A DNA stretch of 54,963 nucleotides, from IMG/VR virus record IMGVR_UViG_3300048030_000422, positions 1-54,963 of that record, one strand, 5' to 3'. Source of the DNA: a virus. Below, piece after piece: positions 25,152-35,700 of the stretch (position 1 is the first letter of the stretch; each line of letters starts with the position of its first letter). Made by a program: the position numbers and the translations under genes. Under the pieces are notes generated by a model. That model saw nothing but the letters and a program-made list of their open reading frames with translations, ran no database searches and was not told where the DNA came from.

Positions 25152-27125
25152 TTATGGATACGCTACTGTTGATACGTGTTCCCAAGTTCCGGCAACTACT
25201 TTAAATTTAATAGTATACCTTGTGACAGTAAATGTTGGCGCTATCGGTACAGGACTAATGTTGAAGTCTTGTAATACACTAACGTTTTGTGTACCGCCGC
25301 TATCCACAGCCGTAAAACTTTTATTTAATTCTGCATTCACATCCGCAGTATCAGTTCCTGATGGTGCTATACTACTACCGTGTATTGCAGCTTGCGTACC
25401 ATTAGGTATTGTTGAAGGATCAACTAATGAAGTTAAAATTAATAATACATCATTGTTTACACCTGCGCCATTGTTAATTGCTATTGTTAGTCCAGTAAGA
25501 TCAAGACCAAAAACAAGTGTTTTAGCACCAATTTCAGTTTCAACATATTGTTTTGTTGCTACCGCATCAGCGTCTGATTCTGTAAGTGCTGGGTTTTCTG
25601 CAACAGCTCTCGGACTTATTGGAGTTTTTACACCTTTTATTTCAACTGGTGTGCCTACCACTTCAATTGGTCCGTTGGATGCTAATTCAATACTTGCTGC
25701 TGTGTTTGTAATTCTGTTTGAATCAATACCAATATTATCAACTGTGATACTTCCTAATGTACCAATGTTAACAAGTCCGGGTGCATCTGTGACAGTTGCA
25801 GCAAGTGCAGTTCTAGTTAATAATGGTGTACCGTCCATCATATAAGCACCATTTATATCTGCAATATCGATATTATCTTCAGTTGTCCAGGCTAGTGTGC
25901 CAATTCTATATGTCCACTTTATACTGCCACCTGTAGTTTCGATTAACAACCCTGCATCATCAATAAATTCGCTAGAACTATCTAACAGTGTACTATCCTC
26001 TGGAATAGCAAGTTGAATATTTTTATCTGCTATTCTTAAGGATTTAACATCTTCTGTTGTTTGTGTGCCAACACGTAGTTCGCCAGCAACACGCAAATCT
26101 CCATTTACTATTAGATTGTGTTGATCTCCGTTAGTACCAATTACAACACCTTGTGTAATTGCAGCTACTGGATCGCCTTCACTGTCTATTCTTGATATTG
26201 TTGGATCAGGAGCATTGTTAAATATTCCTAATCTATTATTTGTAGCATCAAATTTTAATGCTGAATAGTATGTGCTTGCTACTTTAGAAAGCTTTACTTC
26301 TAAATCGCCGCCGTTTCGTAAATTTATAATTTCTGAACCAGTGCCTGCTGCTTTAATTTGTATATTTTGTCCTGATGAAACAGTACCTACTTTTAATCCC
26401 TCAACATTGTTTATAAGTAACGGGCCTACCATTGTATCGCCATTAGTATCGGTAGCACTTACAAAACTATCAACCGTAAAAGAAGTACCAAATTCGTCAG
26501 TAATTGCAAGAGCTTTATCAGCAACACCATCAAATATAAATGAGCTATACGAGTTGTTAATATTTAATCCCATTCTTAAATTAGGAAAACCTGCAAGTTC
26601 GAGCCCTGGGGTAAATGATTCTCTTGCTAATACTGCTAATGGTGTTCCTGCTACGTAAAAAAGTACAATTGTTTTATCTAAACTAAATGAGTCTTTTATA
26701 GTATCAACTTTTATTCCACTCAATCCCTGTGTCTTTGTATATTGAGGGCCTATTAATATCCAGTCGGTTCCGTCCCAAAAATAGACTTGATTATTTGCAC
26801 TGTTTATCCAAATATCGCCTACAACTTTTTCCAACGGTGCAGTGCCGCTTACAACGCTGCTATCCGTGCTTCTAAATGTAGATCCATCGTATACTTTTAA
26901 TCTATCAGTAACAGTGTCAAACCAAACTTGTCCTTTTATAGGCTTTGCAGGTGCAGAAACATTTGCAAAACTTTCTAATAATTTAATAAAGTTTTCGTTT
27001 ATTAATTCACCAAATCCTTGATAATTTTTACCTATAAAAGTTAAATCAGTCGTTGTATTATCAATTTTACCATCAATTAATTCTGTTAATAATGTACCGT
27101 CGGTTTTGTTTAATCTATAGCTCAT
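25152..27125 (-). CDS. Tail fibre-type protein with shared N-terminal module
   Basis: The 657-residue protein begins with FIGKNYQGFGELINENFIKLLESFA and GQVWFDTVTDRLKVYDG, the module shared with its two neighbours. The rest is beta-rich and repetitive (Thr/Asn/Gly/Ala), with a central region of NAPDPTISRIDSEGDP type and no recognisable collar or peptidase domain. The C-terminal ~120 residues end in a VTRYTIKFKV strand. It overlaps the upstream collar-domain gene by 4 nt (ATGA), so the fibres are translated together. Confidence 0.65.
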   Translation of the reverse strand: MSYRLNKTDGTLLTELIDGKIDNTTTDLTFIGKNYQGFGELINENFIKLLESFANVSAPAKPIKGQVWFDTVTDRLKVYDGSTFRSTDSSVVSGTAPLEKVVGDIWINSANNQVYFWDGTDWILIGPQYTKTQGLSGIKVDTIKDSFSLDKTIVLFYVAGTPLAVLARESFTPGLELAGFPNLRMGLNINNSYSSFIFDGVADKALAITDEFGTSFTVDSFVSATDTNGDTMVGPLLINNVEGLKVGTVSSGQNIQIKAAGTGSEIINLRNGGDLEVKLSKVASTYYSALKFDATNNRLGIFNNAPDPTISRIDSEGDPVAAITQGVVIGTNGDQHNLIVNGDLRVAGELRVGTQTTEDVKSLRIADKNIQLAIPEDSTLLDSSSEFIDDAGLLIETTGGSIKWTYRIGTLAWTTEDNIDIADINGAYMMDGTPLLTRTALAATVTDAPGLVNIGTLGSITVDNIGIDSNRITNTAASIELASNGPIEVVGTPVEIKGVKTPISPRAVAENPALTESDADAVATKQYVETEIGAKTLVFGLDLTGLTIAINNGAGVNNDVLLILTSLVDPSTIPNGTQAAIHGSSIAPSGTDTADVNAELNKSFTAVDSGGTQNVSVLQDFNISPVPIAPTFTVTRYTIKFKVVAGTWEHVSTVAYP

Positions 27126-29149
27126 ATAATCTGCCCCGTATATATAATATAATTCATTGCTACAAATGGATCAGTTGTGTTTAACGGAGTATTAGTTGCA
27201 CCTGGTATACTACCTGTAGTTGATATTTTAGTACCGTTTGCACCATCAGCTGCACCGCCGCCTGCGCTTGTATTCGAACCTGTCTGTGATGCAATAGTTG
27301 TAGTTGCATAAAATTGATCGCCTGTGTCACTGTCTAGTGAGTGAGTGTGATCTGGTAAGTTAGATTCTGCAATAGTTGAAGTAGGATTACCACTTACACC
27401 ACCTATTGTGCCTGTACCTGAAGTAATTCTATTATTATTATTTGATGGACTTCCGAGTAAACCTACAGGATGTCTACCTGCTAAATCAGGAACTCTAAAT
27501 GTTCCTCCGCCTGCATCGCCATATGTTGTGCCAATAACATCAAATAATAAATTATATGTAGTTGTAATATACGAATCACCATTACATATTAACCATCCCG
27601 AAGGAGCAGTTGTTCCAGCATATGGTGTAACTGTGCCAATTGGAATTGTTTGTATGCTTCCAATAATATCACTTTGTGTTGTTTTATATAAATTACTTCC
27701 TCTAGCAACTAAAAATTCGTCTGATCCAACAATAGCACTAGGTAAAGCGCCTTTGTTTGTTACAAATGTAGGATCAATAACACTGTTTGCTAGTGTTTTT
27801 GTTAATCCGCCAGTTTGTCCATCAAACGAAAAGCTATCTGCCGAAACTTCACCTTCAAGTCTAAATGTTGTTGCACTATTTAATTTTCCTGCACTAGTTG
27901 CAGATCCAGTTAGCGTTCCTGTTATACTTAAACTACTACCTGCTTTAGGCTGAATAGATGTTGTATTAAGTCTATTGGCGTAAAGATTGTCGTAATAAAG
28001 TGCCGAAGTACCTAAATTATGTGTATTATTGTTTTCTGGAATAATGTTTTCTGCTGTAATATTACTTGCTACTGTGAGTGTACCGCCGACGTGTGCATCT
28101 AATGCTACGCCAATACCACCGGGTGTTGTAATCGATCCTGTAATACTACTAGTTGAATTTGTTGTATCAGCAGTTTTAATTGTTCCACTTACTAATAAGT
28201 TTCCAGTAACATCTAATGCTTCAGTAGGACTCGCATTGTTAATACCAACTGTGTTTACACTTTCGGTTGGCTTCACTCTGATAGCAGGTGTTTGTGTAAC
28301 AGTTGATCTAATATCAAGTGTACCTGTTCCAAAATGTTCTAATACGCTATCTGAATCCTCTACAAAAACACTTAATGTTTTTGTTTGACCAAATTCTATA
28401 CCTCTGTTATCGCTTACTCTAATAGGAGCATTGATAGTTTGTTTTCCTGCTTCTGCATCGTTCCTTACAAAACTTGTTCCAGACACTGGCAAGTTGTTTA
28501 TAACAAGATTATTAGCTTGTTCGGCTGTACCATTTAGAACACTTGTTAAAGATCTATTTAAATTAATACCAATTTTCAGTGGATAAGATGAAGTATAGCC
28601 AGCAATGTTACTTTTTGGTGCAAATTCTTCATCGCTTATTAATGCAACAATCACATTTTCACTATAAATTGCTGTAACTTGTTTTGCAGGAGTGTCGTCG
28701 GCTCTATCAATTGAGATCGATAAAGCGCCGGTTATAGCTGCACTACTGTAACTTGGTCCTACTAACACATACCCGCTACCTGTGTAGATATACATTTGAC
28801 TATTTTCAGTATCTACCCAAATATCGCCCACTGTACTATTATCAACGGCAGGTTGTACTGCTGATTTTTTAACGCCGCCTGCAGCAACCCATTGGGTGCC
28901 GTCATAAATTTTTAATTGGTCTATACCGGCAGTTGTATCATACCATAACTGTCCTTCAACAGGATTACCTGGAGGATTTGGATTAGCAAAATTTTCTAAC
29001 ATATTTAAGAAGTTTGTATTAACACTACTTCCATAGTCAGTTAAATTTCTTCCTATAAGTTGTAAACTTGTATCAGTATTAATACTACTATCTTCTACAG
29101 TGATGGTACCTTTGTTTGCCTCATCTGTAAATGGAATTTCATATGCCAT
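27122..29149 (-). CDS. Tail fibre protein with C-terminal tail-collar domain
   Basis: The 675-residue protein starts with the shared module (LIGRNLTDYGSSVNTNFLNMLENFA, GQLWYDTTAG). Its last ~180 residues are a phage tail-collar domain: GTVTPYAGTTAPSGWLICNG, YNLLFDVIGTTYGD, FRVPDLAGRHPVG, then LPDHTHSLD with a His pair that in related gp12-type fibres helps bind metal at the trimer axis. This makes it the best candidate here for a short tail fibre or receptor-contacting protein. Start/stop overlaps are 1 nt upstream (TAATG) and 4 nt downstream. Confidence 0.8.
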   Translation of the reverse strand: MAYEIPFTDEANKGTITVEDSSINTDTSLQLIGRNLTDYGSSVNTNFLNMLENFANPNPPGNPVEGQLWYDTTAGIDQLKIYDGTQWVAAGGVKKSAVQPAVDNSTVGDIWVDTENSQMYIYTGSGYVLVGPSYSSAAITGALSISIDRADDTPAKQVTAIYSENVIVALISDEEFAPKSNIAGYTSSYPLKIGINLNRSLTSVLNGTAEQANNLVINNLPVSGTSFVRNDAEAGKQTINAPIRVSDNRGIEFGQTKTLSVFVEDSDSVLEHFGTGTLDIRSTVTQTPAIRVKPTESVNTVGINNASPTEALDVTGNLLVSGTIKTADTTNSTSSITGSITTPGGIGVALDAHVGGTLTVASNITAENIIPENNNTHNLGTSALYYDNLYANRLNTTSIQPKAGSSLSITGTLTGSATSAGKLNSATTFRLEGEVSADSFSFDGQTGGLTKTLANSVIDPTFVTNKGALPSAIVGSDEFLVARGSNLYKTTQSDIIGSIQTIPIGTVTPYAGTTAPSGWLICNGDSYITTTYNLLFDVIGTTYGDAGGGTFRVPDLAGRHPVGLLGSPSNNNNRITSGTGTIGGVSGNPTSTIAESNLPDHTHSLDSDTGDQFYATTTIASQTGSNTSAGGGAADGANGTKISTTGSIPGATNTPLNTTDPFVAMNYIIYTGQII

Positions 29150-29754
29150 TAGCTATTACCTCCGCTAAGGCTCTGAACTCTTACAGTATAGTCTATTTGG
29201 ATAAGTCTGTTTAATGATTTTTGCACAGGATGAAAAATTACGTGTGTAATAAGTCTACCCGTTCCACTTGAACTATATCCTCTTAAACCTAGTTCGTCAA
29301 ATACAAATTGTTGTTCTGTATCTGCTGCTGTGTCAAATGCATCTTGTCCATCTGGTTCGCCGTAATCAAGTAGAGCACTCACGACTACATCTGTATAATT
29401 TGTTCCGCTTACGTGTCTGGTTTCGATTTTATTTCTTGTAGGATCAGTATTATTTACATTGTTGCTATCTATAACTTTGGTGTAGGTTTGATTATATAAG
29501 CTTGCGTTTGTACCAGTGCTGTTAGGAGTAAGATATGTTATGATTCCAGTTGGATCGACTATTGTTCCTCCATTACCAAAACTCATTTCACTAATAAAAC
29601 CTTGTCCAATATTGCCTAAACTTTCAGCAAGACTGATACTCATATTTTCATAATGAATTGCATTGCGTTTGTCTACAAACACAAAACCTGATTCAGGGTT
29701 ATATATTTTAATATGACCCTCTATGTGTACACCGTTATGTTCTTTTTCTATCAT
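29149..29754 (-). CDS. Small tail/baseplate structural protein
   Basis: The 201-residue protein shows a beta-rich pattern with NAIHYENMSISLAESL and a conserved-looking FGNGG motif, then a C-terminal TRLIxHVIFHPVQKSLNRLI-like segment. I do not recognise its exact counterpart in T4. Position after the giant baseplate protein and before the collar-domain fibre suggests a linker between baseplate and fibres. It has its own GATAAATA late element and an AAGGATAG site immediately upstream. Confidence 0.6.
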   Translation of the reverse strand: MIEKEHNGVHIEGHIKIYNPESGFVFVDKRNAIHYENMSISLAESLGNIGQGFISEMSFGNGGTIVDPTGIITYLTPNSTGTNASLYNQTYTKVIDSNNVNNTDPTRNKIETRHVSGTNYTDVVVSALLDYGEPDGQDAFDTAADTEQQFVFDELGLRGYSSSGTGRLITHVIFHPVQKSLNRLIQIDYTVRVQSLSGGNS

Positions 29755-29770
29755 AATACTATCCTTATTG

Positions 29771-29778
29771 TATTTATC
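29771..29778 (-). promoter_or_regulatory. Late-type promoter element overlapping a stop codon
   Basis: GATAAATA on the minus strand includes the TAA stop of the 4592-residue gene. The predicted start at about 29765 falls on the AGGATAG ribosome site of the next gene, leaving an ~11-nt leader. Confidence 0.6.
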
Positions 29779-32700
29779 GGGCGAGCTTATATGTGCTATC
29801 TGTTAGGAATCTGCTTATAGTGTTCTTACTGCTTGCAAGACTTATTCCGTCATCATTCCAAATTTTACCAGTTTTTCTAATTATTCTAATTTCAGTATCA
29901 GCAAGAGGTGCAGTAACTAATGTTAAAATATTATTTTCAACAGTAAATTCTGCTGGAACTACTACATCTCCTCCTGGACTATCTTGATCTAATGCTTCGT
30001 TGTACTGATAATAATTAGTATCAGCAGTAGAATTATTTGGATCAATTGGTGTAGCTTTTCTTAATCTTGTACCAGCTACAAAAACATCAAATTCATTAAC
30101 ACTTGTTGGTGTCCAATTTAAATTAAATGTTTTTGCTGCACCATCACCTGTAAATAGTTGTGTATATGTAGTATCTTGGTAAGGAATAGTCTCGCTTACA
30201 CCTTGATGGAAAACTCTGCTATTAGCTGAATGCACATCTTTTACACCAGTTCCTAGTGTTCCTCTTCTTAATTGTCTTAATACATTTCCTTGTTTTACAA
30301 AATATTCAATTCTTTCACCGTTTATAAAAATTATACCAGGAATTGCAAGCTCTTTATTAGGTTCATCTAAACCATCTGAACTTTTTAAGTTAATACTTAG
30401 ATCATACCAATTTAAATCAACTGCTAAATCATATTCCATTCCGCTGTTAATTCTCTTATAATGATATCTATTGAGAACGTCTTTGAATATTCTATATGCA
30501 AATTTCTGCTTACTTACATCAGCAGTAAAATATAATATTTCAATTCTATCATTTTTTATTGGGCGCTCACTTAAAATAATTGATTGTCTATTATCAGATA
30601 ATGTATAATCTGCTTGCGAAGTTAAAAACTTGCCATTTAGAAATACCCAAGCATATTCAGGACCGGGTATTTTCTTGTCTAGTTTTATTTCACCTCTGCT
30701 AAGTAAGTTTCTTGTAAGATAATTAGCAGATCCTTCTGCTGCATTTGTATCCTCATATGAAACACGTAAACTTAGTCTTTCAAATTCATTTGTATCGTGA
30801 TTTGAAAATACATAAATTTTTACATCTTGTGTAGGAATATCTTTTAAACTTAATCTTTCACTATCTACAACTCTGATACTATCAATTTTAAAATCAGTGC
30901 TATCGTCAAAGTATAACGACGGCGTATCGTCTTTAGCAGCAAGTGCTATTAGATCCCTAACATATCCTTGTAACTTAATTGTAACTTCTTGTCCAGTCTT
31001 TGTATATTCCTGTACAGTACCAATTACATTAGTGCTATCATTGAGTGTAAAATTAATTTGATCTAATGGAGCGTAATCAACTAACGTGCCTGCATTGCTT
31101 AATTTAATTACTGTATCTACAAAAAAGTATTCTGCATTGTCTATTAAATATACTCTAAGTATATCTCCAGATTTTCCAATTTCTCTGGTTGTAAATTCTA
31201 TTCTGCCGTTTGTAGTACTGTATATATAATTTATAGGATCAACTAATTGATCATTTATATAAACTAAAATATCTAATTGAGAAATTTTAGTTTGATCTAA
31301 TAATTGCCAATTGTCTATTTCATATGCTCTATCAACTGTCATAGTGTGCTTTTTGACATATCCAGCATCTAAAAATTTATCGCCTACTTTAACTAGGATA
31401 TTATGACTAATTGGTTTTTTGTTAAACGGCAGTGGTACTGCACCATTTGATCCAAAAGTGTGTGATCTTTGTGTAGATACAGTTCTATCAAACGTATCAT
31501 CTATTGCAAGTTGACTGTATTGCTTTCCTGTACCTTTATAAAGAGTATATGTTATAATGCTATTAGCCGGTGGCACTTCACCAAATACAAGCATAACCTT
31601 ATTTGCATTATCGCCATATTCAGGTCCTGATGCATCTAATCCAAAAGATGTACTTATGACTCCGTTAACACTTACTACTGCCGTTACGTTTTGTTCAAAC
31701 TTATAAAACGTTACAAAGTTAGCAGTGTTACCGTCACCAGTAAACGTATCACTTTCTATTATGTTAGACCCATTTGTACCAATTGTCAAGAAAGAAAGAT
31801 GCTTTCCAACTGGTAATAAACTACTATCCGAAATCCTAAGTAGTTTTTCTGAATAATCTATTTCATACTGTGCAGGATCTAAAACAACATTATCTAATTT
31901 TACAATTACACTATCTTGTGTAGCTGGTAAATTTTCTAAATAGTATTCAGCACTGCCGCCATCTGTTCTAAAATTTTGTACAGTAATTACGCCTTGTCCG
32001 TCATTTACACGCTCGTAAACTTGTAGATCTAGTGTATCTAAAATTTGTCCAGGTACTTGTTCTTCGGTACCTTTACTTGTTGTTGGACTTACAAAATCAT
32101 CACCGTCAATTACAATATTGCCTGCGTCAATGCCTGTTGCTGTACTAAACTGTCCTGCAACATTTGTTAAATCGCCGCCATTTATTTGTGTATCAAAGAT
32201 TACGCCACTTGGTGTAACTGCACCATCGCTTGTTTCTTTTCTAACAATTATCGTATCGCCGTCTCTAGTTACTAGTTGATCTTCATCTAGTATAAATGTG
32301 CTTGTTATTCCGTCACCTGTAATAGTCAACATTATTGAATCTTCTGGTGCTTCTGATGTTCCGTAAGCTTCACTATCAATTCTTACAGGATTATCATTAA
32401 TACCTGCTGTTGCAGCCTTATAATATACATTATATTTTACACCTGCTTCAAATGGCACACTAACAGTTATTGATCCTGTACTACCATCAAGCACAAATAC
32501 TTCATCTTCTAGGTTCCCACTAAATCTATCAAATGGTGTAGAACCAAATAAATCTCCGTTGTTAAAACCTTGTGATGCTCCAAAGCTTGCTGTATCAATT
32601 TGCACACCGCCATAGTCTACGCCATCCATAAGTTGAGATAATTCTTTACCAAACTGACCAGTTGTTGGATTATAGTAAAAATTAATTCTATCTGATGCAC

Positions 32701-35700
32701 TTAGATAATTCACATCTTTGTCGTATTCAATTACGATAGTTTTGTTATTTGATGGTGCATTTGCAAAACTCACTACACCATAATATCTTGGATAGGTTAC
32801 AGTTTTATCTAGTATATTACTAATACTGTAATCTGTTGCTAGTTGTTCAACTCCGTCTACTGTGACTGTAATCTTAGAAGGCCTAACATCAATTGGCCAT
32901 TTTAAGATAAAATCAATTTGTGATCCTGTACCTGTAAATGTTTGCGTAACATCCAAATCAGTAACAAAATAACTTCCTGTAATCCTATCAAACTTTATTA
33001 ACATATGTGTTGATCTAACCGGAGAATTGCCAATGATAGCAGTTGCTCTAGCTGGCTTGGCTGTACTATAATCTTCTTGATCACCTTCAAATGTTAAAGT
33101 AGGAGCTGTTATATATTTTAAGTTTGCAAAATCAATTACAATACCTGTAACTTTGCCTTCGTTGATAGTGGTAGAACCAATTACTGTTGGGCCGCCGCCA
33201 CCGCTCATAACTAATCTAGGTGCATTTGTCCAGCCAGTTCCGCCATCTGTCAATACAACTTCTTTTACTTCAAATCCTACATTGTCAAACCAATTTTTTT
33301 GAGGATAAGTTGTTACAAACTCACTGTAATTTCTAATTTGACTATCTAAGACTTGTGCAGTTTCTGATACAATTTTTTCAGCATTTAAATCATATCGTGG
33401 AGGTAAATCAAAATCAGTTACGTTTGTTTGTGTAGGATCAATATTTTCATAAGCACTAACAAATTCTCTAATTTTTGTGCTATAAGGTTTTACTTCATTT
33501 ACATAGTCGTTGTAGCTTTCTAAACTATCACTCTTGTATGTTGTTTTTTGATCTAATCCACCTACGTTATGTTTTGCTTTTATAAATGCAGTTTTGAATA
33601 TCCAATCTATGGTCGGTTGTTCAGCAAGTGCATATCTCACACTACTAAAGAAAAGTTTATTCCACTCTACTTTCAATTCGTCTACAAATATAGTTTGATT
33701 AATTGTGTTTAAAATTATTCTTACTTCTTCGCCTGCATCTCTGTCATACAATGCGCTATCGTAAACTGCTTTGTCGAATCCAAAACGTTCGTTGTTAAAT
33801 AACAATCTACTAAATTCTATAGTTCCGTTTTGTCTTCCTATTGTTTCATAGTTTACAGTATAATCTACTTCTAATTGATTATCTATTTTTTTCAATAATA
33901 ACCAACCACCAGAGCCAATAGTTTCTATTTTTATAATATCGCCTAAATTGTCTTTTAGCCCACCGAGAGCATAACTTCCTGGTACTAAGTAATCAATATT
34001 TGTTTCTTTACTGTAGCCTTCTGCATACCAATCTATGTATTTCCAATAAAGGCTGGCATCATAACTTTGATTATTAATACGTATCCATTCTTTTTCGGTT
34101 GAATTCCAGATATAAGTTGCCCAAAAACCTAACAATGTAGTATCAGTTGTAATTAATGCAGTAAATGGCCTTACAGTAACAGTCGTAGTTGTTGAATTAT
34201 AATTTTTACCTTCATTTATAATATTTGCTTCTATAACTTGACCAAGATTATTAATAACAGTTTCAATTTCAGCTCCTATGCCAGAACCTGTAATTGTAAC
34301 TTTTGGACCTCTACGTTTAGTATCAGTTGCACTGTTAAATGCAGGATCAATATAGCCTCTACCTGCATTTGTAATAGTGACTTTTGTCAATCTGCCATCT
34401 ACAATATCAACACTTAATTGTGCTTGGTCTAATTTAGATGTACCGATAAAACGTAACAATGTTTCATTCTCTACAACAGTATCGTATTCTCTTGAGACAT
34501 TAGTAGGTTGTGGATCTTTAGAAGATAGTCCACTTATATCAAATTCATCTACAATTAATTTTTTTGATAAAACAAGATTTATTCTTTCGATAACTTGCTT
34601 TAATGCTTCTGTACGGTTTACAAACATTGTTTGTAAAGGATCATCCAAAATTCCATATCTTCTAGCCGGACTTAAAGTTGTTACAGGTAACAATGTTCTT
34701 TGTTTATCGTATCCTACTAAACTATCTATCCATTTACTTACAACTCTATCATTGGGCTGACTTGTAGCAAGACCTTCTGTAAGAAGGTTGTATTCTCTAT
34801 GTATATTATTAATTTTTACTTCTTCAGTATTATAATATTCAAAATGCAAAACAGTGTCAGTGTCTTTTACTAAATTTGTACAATTGTATATTGCAAAATT
34901 ATTTCTTCCAAACATACCTAAGAATCTATATCCGTTAGCAGCAGGATCCTCAATTAACGATGCAACAGCATTAGCAGTAATAGTTCTGTTTGTAATTGTT
35001 GGTAAAACTTTTGAGTTTTTTACCCAATAGTAATATTTTGCCGAAAACAAACCAGTAATTGGATCGTAAACATTTTTTCTTACATATCGTTGATTGCCGT
35101 ATCTAGATACACCACTTACACCATCTGCTAAACCTTCTGTGGTATCTGCAATAGCGTCCCATTCGTCTGGTAATAATGTTGAAGATACCCATTCATAGAT
35201 ATCAATACTGTAACCAGGTATAATTTTGTTCCAAACATTAGAACTATAATCAGCATTTTTTTGGTATGGATTATACCATTTGACTGCATTCAAATCCCAC
35301 AGCAACTCGCCAACACGTTCTTCGCCCCAAGGATTAACTACTCCGGTATTTGTATTACCAATATTATACACTGCTGGATCATAATAAAGTTTATAATTTA
35401 TTTCTCTTTCAGCAGCATTAGCAATTTTACCTTGGATAGGATCTATCAAATCTATATATGTAATTAAATCACTTGTTACACTATCGTATAAAAAGGCTCC
35501 ACGCATTTTATCATAATTAATAAAATCTGTTGCTTCGCCAAGCGTGTTCCAGTTTGTAATATCTTTGTCGTGACGTAAATCAAAAATTAAACCAAATTTA
35601 CTATCACCTGTGTCTAATCCTTCAAATCCTAGATACAAGTGATTATTTTGATATAATATTTCTACATCATCGGCAGTTGACAAGTCTCTTTGTAATGTCA

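Noticed and set aside
25147-25845. A 232-residue open frame on the plus strand
   Set aside because: It lies entirely opposite the 25152-27125 fibre gene, has no ribosome site and only mirrors the Thr/Val/Pro composition of the antisense strand.
27408-27953. A 181-residue plus-strand open frame opposite the collar-domain fibre
   Set aside because: No motif and no ribosome site; the opposite frame carries the clear tail-collar domain.
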